Assembly: GCA_022710815.1 (NCBI GenBank)
Contig: JAKLGF010000031.1
Span: 1 to 5,968, forward strand
From: Patescibacteria group bacterium
GTDB lineage: Bacteria; Patescibacteriota; Minisyncoccia; Minisyncoccales; JAGOPM01
Direction: 5' to 3'
DNA: 5,968 nt
The notes beneath the pieces are model-generated. The model was not told the DNA's origin. It made no database searches and was given only the letters and a program-made list of their open reading frames with translations. Positions 1 through 5,474 of this stretch are shown piece by piece. The position numbers and the translations under genes were made by a program. The first letter of the stretch is position 1. The number at the start of each line of letters is the position of its first letter.

Positions 1-48
1 TGGCCAATTGTCTTAATTCTCTGGGGAATTTCAATCTTAAAGAAGTAA
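1..48 (+). CDS. C-terminal tail of a probable membrane protein (partial)
   Basis: The first reading frame is open from the left edge and gives WPIVLILWGISILKK before a TAA at 46-48. The peptide is a hydrophobic segment opened by Trp-Pro and closed by two lysines, which looks like a last transmembrane helix. The pattern is reminiscent of the C-terminal helices of small LiaI/LiaF-like (DUF5668-type) membrane proteins, but 15 residues cannot prove a family. A rho-independent terminator starts 7 bases after the stop, which supports a rightward gene ending here. The third frame is also open, to a TAA at 54-56, but gives a less membrane-like peptide. Confidence 0.5.
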   Translation, partial: WPIVLILWGISILKK

Positions 49-54
49 GCTTTT

Positions 55-81
55 AAAAAGCCCCCTTGCGGGGGCTTTTTT
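55..81. terminator. bidirectional intrinsic terminator
   Basis: An 11-bp perfect stem (AAAAAGCCCCC at 55-65, GGGGGCTTTTT at 70-80) closes on a four-base loop TTGC. The rightward U-tract is six bases long (76-81) and the leftward one is five. It sits between the rightward partial gene ending at 48 and the leftward hydrolase gene, whose stop codon (80-82) lies in the T run, so it can serve both converging transcripts. Confidence 0.9.
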
Positions 82-910
82 ATTTCACTCTTTTTATCAT
101 TTCCTTAATGGCATCTATTACTATCTGGGGCTGATCTAACTGAATCATGTGCCCGCTACTTGTGGCCACAATATATTTCCCTTGAGATGATTGCCTAGCT
201 ATTTCCTTTTGCAATTCTCTTAGGTTTTCATTAGCTTCAGTGTTTAATTCTGGATTATCAATCAAATCCAGGGTTTTATCAGAAGCAATAACAGTTACTG
301 GGATGTTGCCCACATCACTCATATCAACAGAAGACATTTCTTCCCAGGTTTGGAATGCTCCCAAAGCTTCTGACTTGGCTCCTTGGGACAAATTAGCAGT
401 TTGGGCAGTTACTTGTTTTTTAAGCTCATTAACAAAATTATTTCCTGTTGCCTGGGCCATTAATTCATGGCCAGGATCAATTAAAACCATTCCCACAACA
501 TTGCCAGGATGCTGATTTTGATAATATCTCATATATATCCCTCCTATGGAATGGCCAACTAGAATATATGGGGGATTAATCTTTAATTTCTGTAATAAAG
601 CATCTAGTTCACTAACAATTTCCTGAGCTTGTCTATCCTTTCCATTATACTGACTCCTTCCCATTCCAGCTCGGTCATAAGTAAAAGCTTGATTGGATTT
701 GGCAATTTCTGGAGCTACTTTTTCCCAAACAGAAGCATCTCCTCCGGCTCCAGCTTCAAAAATGACAGTGGGCAATCCTTGGCCCATTACTTTGTAATGA
801 ATTTTGTATCCATCTAAATCAGCAAAACCCTGATCTGTTTTGTTGTTATTATATGCCACCACCCCGACCAAAAGCGCTAAAGCAATTAACCAAAATATTT
901 TTGAGTCCAT
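80..910 (-). CDS. membrane-anchored alpha/beta-fold hydrolase
   Basis: This 276-residue protein is a serine hydrolase of the alpha/beta-hydrolase superfamily, probably an esterase or lipase-like enzyme acting outside the cytoplasmic membrane; the substrate cannot be read from sequence. Residues 5-20 form one hydrophobic helix with no clear cleavage site, so it is likely an uncleaved anchor. The fold follows from about residue 33: EAGAGG (52-57) at the oxyanion-hole position, YDRAGMGRS (78-86), the nucleophile elbow GHSIGG with Ser121, VLIDP (142-146), and the C-terminal SSGHM with catalytic His254. The acid is uncertain; Asp211 after strand 6 is one candidate. This layout matches the COG0596-like group in which an E-A-G motif replaces the usual His-Gly. 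The start is chosen because it precedes the anchor and lies 11 bases after a -10 box; there is no Shine-Dalgarno sequence. The gene is transcribed alone, divergently from the permease operon. The fold is sure, the specific function unknown. Confidence 0.92.
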   Translation of the reverse strand: MDSKIFWLIALALLVGVVAYNNNKTDQGFADLDGYKIHYKVMGQGLPTVIFEAGAGGDASVWEKVAPEIAKSNQAFTYDRAGMGRSQYNGKDRQAQEIVSELDALLQKLKINPPYILVGHSIGGIYMRYYQNQHPGNVVGMVLIDPGHELMAQATGNNFVNELKKQVTAQTANLSQGAKSEALGAFQTWEEMSSVDMSDVGNIPVTVIASDKTLDLIDNPELNTEANENLRELQKEIARQSSQGKYIVATSSGHMIQLDQPQIVIDAIKEMIKRVK

Positions 911-921
911 AGTTTTTCTTT

Positions 922-927
922 ATTATA
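922..927 (-). promoter_or_regulatory. -10 box of the hydrolase promoter
   Basis: Read leftward, positions 927 to 922 give a perfect TATAAT. The hydrolase ATG begins at 910, so a start site about 7 bases after the box would leave a leader of only about 5 nt. No convincing -35 hexamer is present at the usual distance, and no Shine-Dalgarno-like sequence lies between the box and the ATG. The call rests on the consensus hexamer and its position. Confidence 0.6.
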
Positions 928-937
928 CCCAATTGGG
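928..937. promoter_or_regulatory. 10-bp palindrome between divergent promoters (possible operator)
   Basis: CCCAATTGGG is a perfect inverted repeat directly abutting the upstream side of the leftward -10 box, inside that promoter's spacer. It is about 45 bp upstream of the likely start of the permease operon. A dimeric regulator bound here would cover the hydrolase promoter and could also influence the divergent one. No second copy was noticed in the window, so the operator role is inference. Confidence 0.3.
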
Positions 938-967
938 GAAATAAAAATAGTATTGAATTTGTTTTTT

Positions 968-976
968 TGATATAAT
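968..976 (+). promoter_or_regulatory. extended -10 promoter of the permease operon
   Basis: TGATATAAT is a perfect extended -10 element (TGn followed by TATAAT at 971-976). No good -35 hexamer lies 16-18 bp upstream, which fits extended -10 promoters. The expected start site, about 7 bases after the box, falls on or next to the A of the ATG at 983. The message would then be leaderless, in line with the missing Shine-Dalgarno sequence. Confidence 0.75.
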
Positions 977-982
977 AGAACC

Positions 983-1480
983 ATGCAAGACATGACCTTT
1001 GTCATAGCAGTAAACGGCATAGTCTTTCTAGCTTGGTTGATTCTTTTTCTAAAAGACCGCAAGAAAGGAACTGATGCTATTAGGATAGGATTTAAAACCA
1101 TTTTCTCAATGGTTCCTTTCCTGTTTATCATAATGGCTTTAATTGGATTATTTGGCAGCTTTTTAAATCCTGACATTATCACTAAGTATTTAGGAGCCCA
1201 GGCTGGATGGAAAGGATTTGTTTCTGTTGCCTTGGTTAGTTCATTATTACAAATTCCGGGGATCGTAATTTTCCCAATTGCAGAAGTACTTTTGAAAAAT
1301 GGGGCTACAGCCGGGATCGTTTCTCTTTTTATCTGCGCCTCAACAATGGCCTCAATTTTCACCTTCCCACTAGAAGCTAAATTCTTGGGAAAAAAGATCC
1401 CCATTGTCAGAATTCCCATGATTTTAATAATCTCAATCTGTATTGGAATATTAACTGGATTAATCTTTAAGCTATTATGA
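983..1480 (+). CDS. half-size permease, ArsP-like/DUF318 type, first subunit
   Basis: This 165-residue integral membrane protein has about five hydrophobic segments (roughly 6-23, 41-61, 79-100, 109-128, 140-162). It resembles one half of the COG0701/PF03773 (ArsP-like) predicted permeases, whose full-length members are about twice this size. Family-like features are the block around residues 88-108 (Gln-Ile-Pro-Gly, then FPIAEVLLKNGA) and the stretch FPLEAKFLGKKIPIVR at 128-143 before the last helix. The paired cysteines of true arsenical exporters are absent, so arsenic transport should not be assumed; the substrate is unknown. ATG 983 is chosen because it coincides with the predicted transcription start; Met4 (ATG 992) is a possible alternative. 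The stop overlaps the next start (ATGA), coupling it to a second half-size permease with a matching motif. The two probably form one heteromeric transporter. Confidence 0.75.
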   Translation: MQDMTFVIAVNGIVFLAWLILFLKDRKKGTDAIRIGFKTIFSMVPFLFIIMALIGLFGSFLNPDIITKYLGAQAGWKGFVSVALVSSLLQIPGIVIFPIAEVLLKNGATAGIVSLFICASTMASIFTFPLEAKFLGKKIPIVRIPMILIISICIGILTGLIFKLL

Positions 1481-1998
1481 GTCAAAACGAGCCTAAAATT
1501 GAAAAACGCCCCTTTGTAATTCTTTTAATATTCTTCTTAATTTTGGCTGTTTTCTTTTACTTCTTCCCTGAAAAGCTTAATTCAACTTTAAAGAATTCTT
1601 GGGATTCTCTTTCCCAATTCCTTTTAATTCTCCCAGCAGTTGTTCTTTTAATTGGAATACTTTCAGTAACAATAACTCTAGATACTGTCAAAAAAAACTT
1701 TGGAACTGGAACAGGGTTTGAAGGAGCTATGAAGGCTTTGTTTTTTGGATCAGTCTTTTCTGTCGGCCCTTTCTATTTGTCCTTCCCGATTGCTAAGAAT
1801 CTTTTAGACAAAGGGGCTAGAATAGCCACTGTTGTTATTTTTGTCTGTGCCTGGAATGGAATTGGACTAATTGCTGAAATCTTAGAACTACATTTCTTAG
1901 GATGGCAGTTTATGATAACTCGATTCCTTCTCACCTCAATTTTCATTGTCATTACTGGATATGTTACTGAGTCTTTAGTTAAAAAAATTAAGATGTAA
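1477..1998 (+). CDS. half-size permease, ArsP-like/DUF318 type, second subunit
   Basis: This is a 173-residue membrane protein with hydrophobic segments at about 13-30, 48-68, 86-106, 116-136 and 145-164. It carries the same core motif as the preceding protein: VGPFYLSFPIAKNLLDKGA at 96-114, followed by an Ala-Trp (125-126) in the next helix. Gly-Pro, then Phe-Pro-Ile-Ala, then Leu-Leu-x-Lys-Gly-Ala is what I recall from half-length COG0701-type permeases. The N-terminus is short, charged and cytoplasmic-looking (KIEKR at 7-11). The ATG overlaps the upstream stop by ATGA, so translation is probably coupled and the two products equimolar. No cysteine pair suited to metalloid binding is seen; Cys124 is a lone cysteine in a helix. 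Three bases separate its stop from the sensor gene. The family call is fairly secure, the substrate unknown. Confidence 0.75.
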   Translation: MSQNEPKIEKRPFVILLIFFLILAVFFYFFPEKLNSTLKNSWDSLSQFLLILPAVVLLIGILSVTITLDTVKKNFGTGTGFEGAMKALFFGSVFSVGPFYLSFPIAKNLLDKGARIATVVIFVCAWNGIGLIAEILELHFLGWQFMITRFLLTSIFIVITGYVTESLVKKIKM

Positions 1999-2001
1999 AA
2001 T

Positions 2002-3174
2002 ATGGCTAAGAAAAATAGCTTCTTAAAAATATTTCTAATAATAACCATTATCTTTTCTTTTATAGGACTAGGATCTGACTTCCTAGTTCAAAAGCTTGAA
2101 TGGCAAGATATTTCCAATGATCTTACTGATGCTATGGATGTATCTTTGGCTGCTGTTAATCCAGAAAGAATCCAGCGCCAGGCTCAAACTCCAGAAAGCA
2201 TAGACAATCCAGATTATTCACGCCTAAAAGAACAGCTCCTAGAATTAGGGCGACCATTTACTCGAAAAGGAATTGATTCAATTTATGCCATGTCCCAAAA
2301 AGATGGGAAAATACTCTTTTTAGTAGATTCAGTAAGCACAGATCACCCTCGCTATAGTCCTCCAGGGACTATTTACGAAGAGCCTCCACAAATCCTCTTA
2401 GATATTTTTAAGAATGGAAAAGAAGCAATGTCTGACCCATATACTGATGAATATGGAAGCTTTGTTTCTTTTTTTAAACCAATAAGAACCTTTGATGATG
2501 ATCAAATAGTGGGGATAATGGGTGTAGATATTGATTATGCCTGGGCATTAAACAAACTGCGCTCTTTCAGGATCTATTCTCTTAGTATTGTTACTATAAC
2601 TTATCTCTTCGCCCTTCTTTTCTTTTATCTTTTCTTTAAACGCAGAGCTTCTAAACAGCAATTATTAGAGAACCAAAGAATGCACGAGGCTTTAGTCCAG
2701 GGATCAAGTGATGCCATCATGACTCTAGAACCTCCTGATTGGAAATTTACTAGCGGAAACCCAGCTGCTGTCAAAATGTTTGGCGCCAAGAATGAAGCTG
2801 AATTTACTTCCAAGCATCCTGGCCAGCTTTCCCCAGAAAAACAGTCTGATGGAAAGCCATCTCCTGAACAAGCCAAGAAAATGATTGAAAAAGCACTTCT
2901 AAAAGGCTCTAATTTCTTTGAATGGACTCACAAAAGAATAAATGGAGAAACTTTTCCAGCTGAAGTTCTCTTAACTAAATTTGAAATAGACGGGGAGACA
3001 ATCTTACAAGCTACTGTCAGAGATATTAGCAAGAGAAAAAAGGAAGAAAAACAAGCTTTAGAACAAAAACAAGAACTAGAAGAATTGAATTCTTTAATGG
3101 TCGGAAGAGAAATAAAGATCATCGAGCTTAAAGAAGAATTAGCCAAGCTCAAAGATGAATTGAATAAAAAATGA
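2002..3174 (+). CDS. membrane sensor protein with Cache-like and PAS domains, no output domain
   Basis: This 390-residue protein has a helix at about 8-29, an extracytoplasmic region 30-188, a second helix at 190-212, a PAS domain at about 226-343 and a C-terminal coiled coil at 345-389. The outer region looks like a Cache/PDC ligand sensor: IDSIYAMSQKDGKILFLVDS (91-110), then the typical tail DEYGSFVSFFKPI (149-161) and VGIMGVDIDYAW (170-181). The PAS part starts ALVQGSSDAIMTLEP, contains the N-P-A-A-V-K-M-F stretch (253-260) and ends TVRDISKRK, a classic PAS/PAC boundary. The segment LMVGREIKIIELKEEL (365-380) usually links a PAS domain to a kinase or cyclase, but the protein stops after it: no histidine kinase, GGDEF, EAL, HAMP or methyl-accepting module is present. 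The end is natural, because TGA overlaps the next ATG. The signal must be passed by protein contact, probably through the coiled coil. Co-translation with the permeases and GIDE-LemA protein makes these the first candidate partners. Confidence 0.85.
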   Translation: MAKKNSFLKIFLIITIIFSFIGLGSDFLVQKLEWQDISNDLTDAMDVSLAAVNPERIQRQAQTPESIDNPDYSRLKEQLLELGRPFTRKGIDSIYAMSQKDGKILFLVDSVSTDHPRYSPPGTIYEEPPQILLDIFKNGKEAMSDPYTDEYGSFVSFFKPIRTFDDDQIVGIMGVDIDYAWALNKLRSFRIYSLSIVTITYLFALLFFYLFFKRRASKQQLLENQRMHEALVQGSSDAIMTLEPPDWKFTSGNPAAVKMFGAKNEAEFTSKHPGQLSPEKQSDGKPSPEQAKKMIEKALLKGSNFFEWTHKRINGETFPAEVLLTKFEIDGETILQATVRDISKRKKEEKQALEQKQELEELNSLMVGREIKIIELKEELAKLKDELNKK

Positions 3175-4571
3175 AGCGAGTAACGACCAAATCAGCCCTA
3201 GCTGCCCTGCTGGCTATTATAGCAATAATAATGCTTATCTCTTCTGAGGATTGTGATGATTGCTATACTCCCAATGCCATGGCTGCAAGATCTATTGTGG
3301 CAGGGTTTGCTTTAATGATTGGAATCTTTTACTTCACCAAAAAGTATTTGGGCGCTGAAAATCTTGTTTTTGATTTAGAAAGCCTGCCAATCATCCATAC
3401 TGATGAAGCAACTCCTGGCGTTCCTTTTTGCGGATATGGAGACATCCAAGCAGAGAAAACCATAATTTCTCCCTACACCCAAACTCCTTGTGTTTACTAT
3501 CATAGCATTCAAGAATACTATCAAAGAAGCGATAATGGTGGGCATTGGGTAATAGAACAAAATATTGCCGACTTTACTCCTTTTAAAATCAAAGATGAGA
3601 AGGGATCGATTTGGGTAGATATTAGCAATTTTGATGACGATTTTTCCAATTATAAAAATCCACTTAAGACTCATGTTCCCAATCCTGATAACAGCGAAAT
3701 AGACTGCATTGCCCTTCTTAAGCAAAGCCATTATGCCAAATTAGAAGACAATGCTTTTAAACAAGCCTTTAGCAGAGCACGCAGAAGAACAGAATATGTT
3801 TTACTTCCAGGATCAAAAGTTTTTACCTGCGGAATGATTAGCAAAAGAGATAATGATTTGTATCTTCATGAAGATAAAAAACTCCCTTTGATTATTAGCA
3901 CAAAGACCCAAGAGAAATTTGTTCAAGAATTCTATCAGGGAGGAAATTTAGTCTATTGGTCTTATCTAATCTTTTTCTTTGGGCTGATTATAATCACTGC
4001 TGGATTCAATCATTTCTTTAATTTCCCCTTAGGAGCCATGGGGTCATTTCTATTTCTGACTGGAGTCCTTGTTTTTTGCGCCATGCTTTTTTCTCTTTAC
4101 AATCGCATGGTTGCTTTAAAGAATAGGGCAATTAATGCTTTGAGTAACATAGATATAGAATTGAAAAGAAGATTTGACTTAATTCCTCAATTAATCACTA
4201 TTGTCAAATCCTATTCTAAATACGAGCAAGAAACTCAATTAATAATTACTCAGGCTAGGGCCCAGAAACAATTCACTAATTCTTTCCCATCAGAGCAAGA
4301 AAAAGCTCAAATTCCAGCCTTAGTAGCAGTAATAGAAAAGTATCCAGAATTAAAAGCAGTCCAAACTTTTGATAAGCTCATGGCCGAACTAGTAGATACA
4401 GAAGAAAGAATTGCATATTCTCGCGCATTCTATAATAAATCTGTTTTAAAATTCAATACACTAATCCAACAATTTCCTTTTGTTATTGTTGCTTCTTTTA
4501 TTGGATTCAAAACAATGCCCTTCTTAACTATTTCTCATCAAGAAAGCCAAGTGCCCAATATTAACATCTAA
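3171..4571 (+). CDS. GIDE-like/LemA fusion membrane protein
   Basis: This 466-residue protein joins two families. Residues 9-23 and 40-57 are helices separated by a short loop with a Cys-Asp-Asp-Cys motif (28-31). Residues about 85-250 resemble the GIDE domain (the membrane-embedded part of mitochondrial MUL1-type proteins, with bacterial homologues): GYGDIQAEKTIISPYTQTPC (88-107), then VYYHSIQEYY. No RING finger is seen, so ubiquitin-ligase activity is not implied. Helices at 261-281 and 288-309 lead into a LemA domain at about 308-452: SLYNRMVALKNRAINALSNI, then ELKRRFDLIPQLITIVKSYS, and further on DTEERIAYSRAFYN followed by a Phe-rich end. Stand-alone LemA proteins are about 180-200 residues and have one N-terminal helix; here that helix is the last of four. 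The start overlaps the sensor stop (ATGA) without a strong ribosome site, indicating coupled translation. It closes the operon, with a terminator 8 bases after the stop. The biochemical role of LemA is not established, so the function here is open. Confidence 0.85.
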   Translation: MKRVTTKSALAALLAIIAIIMLISSEDCDDCYTPNAMAARSIVAGFALMIGIFYFTKKYLGAENLVFDLESLPIIHTDEATPGVPFCGYGDIQAEKTIISPYTQTPCVYYHSIQEYYQRSDNGGHWVIEQNIADFTPFKIKDEKGSIWVDISNFDDDFSNYKNPLKTHVPNPDNSEIDCIALLKQSHYAKLEDNAFKQAFSRARRRTEYVLLPGSKVFTCGMISKRDNDLYLHEDKKLPLIISTKTQEKFVQEFYQGGNLVYWSYLIFFFGLIIITAGFNHFFNFPLGAMGSFLFLTGVLVFCAMLFSLYNRMVALKNRAINALSNIDIELKRRFDLIPQLITIVKSYSKYEQETQLIITQARAQKQFTNSFPSEQEKAQIPALVAVIEKYPELKAVQTFDKLMAELVDTEERIAYSRAFYNKSVLKFNTLIQQFPFVIVASFIGFKTMPFLTISHQESQVPNINI

Positions 4572-4578
4572 TCATCTT

Positions 4579-4607
4579 AAAAGCCCCCATTATTTGGGGG
4601 CTTTTTT
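4579..4607 (+). terminator. intrinsic terminator of the permease-sensor-LemA operon
   Basis: AAAAGCCCCC (4579-4588) pairs with GGGGGCTTTT (4596-4605). An inner A-T pair leaves a five-base loop, and the T run covers 4602-4607. It begins 8 bases after the GIDE-LemA stop and separates the operon from the next promoter, which starts only 7 bases after the T run. Confidence 0.92.
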
Positions 4608-4613
4608 GATGTA

Positions 4614-4626
4614 TTGACTTAGTCAA
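4614..4626. promoter_or_regulatory. perfect palindrome over the -35 box (possible operator)
   Basis: TTGACT-T-AGTCAA is a 13-bp perfect inverted repeat around a single central base, and its left arm is the -35 hexamer itself. A dimeric DNA-binding protein on this site would compete with RNA polymerase. The symmetry is seen directly; the operator role is inference, and the regulator is unknown. Confidence 0.4.
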
Positions 4627-4642
4627 ATTAATATTGTATGAT
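4614..4642 (+). promoter_or_regulatory. sigma70-type promoter of the secreted-protein gene
   Basis: A -35 box TTGACT (4614-4619) and a -10 box TATGAT (4637-4642) are separated by exactly 17 bp. The predicted start at about 4649 gives a leader of roughly 39 nt. This is the best-formed promoter in the window and lies directly after the operon terminator, so the downstream gene is an independent unit. Confidence 0.85.
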
Positions 4643-4653
4643 ATATCCAGCAC

Positions 4654-4668
4654 CAGGCTAAAAGCCTG
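4654..4668 (+). promoter_or_regulatory. small hairpin near the 5' end of the mRNA leader
   Basis: CAGGCT (4654-4659) pairs with AGCCTG (4663-4668) around an AAA loop. It starts about 5 nt from the predicted transcript end and lies 8 bases before the Shine-Dalgarno sequence, leaving that site exposed. It is too small for a riboswitch and lacks a U-tract, so it is not a terminator. A stabilising 5' stem-loop is the simplest reading. Confidence 0.45.
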
Positions 4669-4676
4669 TAACAACT

Positions 4677-4683
4677 AAGGAGG
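4677..4683 (+). promoter_or_regulatory. strong Shine-Dalgarno sequence
   Basis: AAGGAGG stands four A residues before the ATG at 4688 and fixes that start. It is a near-perfect match to the 16S rRNA tail and contrasts with the other visible gene starts in this window, none of which has an obvious ribosome site. This suggests high translation of the secreted protein. Confidence 0.85.
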
Positions 4684-4687
4684 AAAA

Positions 4688-5422
4688 ATGAAAGTAAAAA
4701 GAATCTTGGCAGCCATCGTGGCAGCAGTTATTGTTTTGGGATCAGCTAGCATAGCTAGCGCATCCGATCCAACAACTCAAGAAGTAACCATCTGGGCCTT
4801 TTCGCCCAATCCCGACTTTTCCAAGAATGAATTCACAGACACAACTGCTCTAATCCCCTATCATATCTGGATAGCTCATCCTCTGCAGGAAAATTACCAG
4901 GTTGGGATAACCTACTGGTCAAAAACGATTCCAGCAACAACCATCTTCTTGAATCAAGAAATATCTTGTCCTAGAGAAGGCACCTGGACATTGAAAAATC
5001 TGACTCAGCAGACTGCGTACAGCGCCATAATCTTCTGCAGCGGGAAGAACGGATATTTTTCTAGCAACGTCGTCAGCTTCAAAACTAGAGCTCCTGACAT
5101 TGTTGTTCAAAAAGATTTCTTTGCAATGACTGGCAAAGACAAGTTCAAAGTATCTGGAGAATTGAAAAATATTATCCAATGGGAATTTGTCTATGTTGAT
5201 GTCCAAGTAACAACCATTTGTAAAGATCCCAATAACTATGACCCGGCCGATCCAGAAAGAACTTATGCTGGATCAACACAAAAAGACGGGGTCTTCTGCG
5301 GATTCTTTTTGGTCAACAAAGCTGACAAGGAAATGGATCATTGGTATCGATTTGTCTTCTACGACAAAGTCGGAAGGAAAATCAATGAGGCCAAATGGAC
5401 TAAATTCAAAATCCCCTCCTGA
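4688..5422 (+). CDS. secreted protein of unknown function, probably two beta domains
   Basis: I do not recognise a named family for this 244-residue protein. It has a clear signal peptide: KVKR, a hydrophobic core at about 6-18 and ASA at 23-25, giving probable cleavage before Ser26. The mature part is rich in Thr, Trp, Tyr and Phe in alternating beta-strand-like patterns. The first region (about 32-134) resembles an Ig or fibronectin type III-like fold, with TWTLKNLTQQTAYSAIIFCS (99-118) and a closing VVSFKTRAP (128-136). The second (about 138-244) starts DIVVQKDFF and ends AKWTKFKIPS. Each half holds exactly two cysteines (94 and 117; 178 and 204), which suggests one disulfide per domain and export to an oxidising place. 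There is no LPXTG motif, lipobox or C-terminal helix, so it is probably released or held by partners. Its promoter, leader and ribosome site are all stronger than those of its neighbours, pointing to high, possibly regulated, expression. Confidence 0.8.
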   Translation: MKVKRILAAIVAAVIVLGSASIASASDPTTQEVTIWAFSPNPDFSKNEFTDTTALIPYHIWIAHPLQENYQVGITYWSKTIPATTIFLNQEISCPREGTWTLKNLTQQTAYSAIIFCSGKNGYFSSNVVSFKTRAPDIVVQKDFFAMTGKDKFKVSGELKNIIQWEFVYVDVQVTTICKDPNNYDPADPERTYAGSTQKDGVFCGFFLVNKADKEMDHWYRFVFYDKVGRKINEAKWTKFKIPS

Positions 5423-5427
5423 TCCAA

Positions 5428-5437
5428 GTTTGCAAAC
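5428..5437. repeat. 10-bp palindrome before the terminator
   Basis: GTTTGCAAAC is a perfect palindrome between the secreted-protein stop (5420-5422) and the terminator stem, which begins at the next base. It has no loop, so it is a poor RNA hairpin; as DNA it could bind a dimeric protein. A chance occurrence is quite possible. Confidence 0.25.
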
Positions 5438-5470
5438 AAAAAGCTCGCCCCTATGGGACGAGCTTTTTTT
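5438..5470. terminator. bidirectional intrinsic terminator between convergent genes
   Basis: AAAAAGCTCG (5438-5447) pairs with CGAGCTTTTT (5459-5468). Inside, CCC (5448-5450) pairs with GGG (5455-5457) past a bulged A at 5458, leaving the loop CTAT. The T run is seven bases rightward (5464-5470) and five leftward. It lies between the stops of the secreted-protein gene and the leftward gene beginning beyond the right edge, so both can use it. Confidence 0.92.
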
Positions 5471-5474
5471 ATCT

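Noticed and set aside
240..817. Rightward open frames opposite the hydrolase (240-515 and 629-817)
   Set aside because: They are antisense to a well-supported enzyme gene and encode no recognisable motif.
953..976. TTGAAT at 953-958 as the -35 box of the operon promoter
   Set aside because: The spacer to TATAAT at 971 is only 12 bp, too short for a sigma70 promoter; the extended -10 explains the promoter better.
886..1485. Long leftward open frame (199 codons) opposite the first half-permease
   Set aside because: It is the antisense of a family-matching membrane gene, overlaps the hydrolase start and both promoters, and its peptide has no recognisable motif.
983..1998. Arsenic or organoarsenical export by the permease pair
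   Set aside because: Cysteine motifs of ArsP-type exporters are missing and no ars genes or ArsR-like regulator are nearby.
3171..4571. E3 ubiquitin ligase function for the GIDE-like protein
   Set aside because: No RING finger cysteine/histidine pattern is present; such names transfer from eukaryotic MUL1 by partial domain similarity.
4649..4687. Riboswitch or attenuator in the leader of the secreted-protein gene
   Set aside because: The leader is only about 39 nt and has one 6-bp stem without a U-tract or a competing structure.
4745..4759. Repeated GCTAGC (4745-4750 and 4754-4759)
   Set aside because: It encodes part of the small-residue end of the signal peptide (Ala-Ser repeats) and is explained by that coding.
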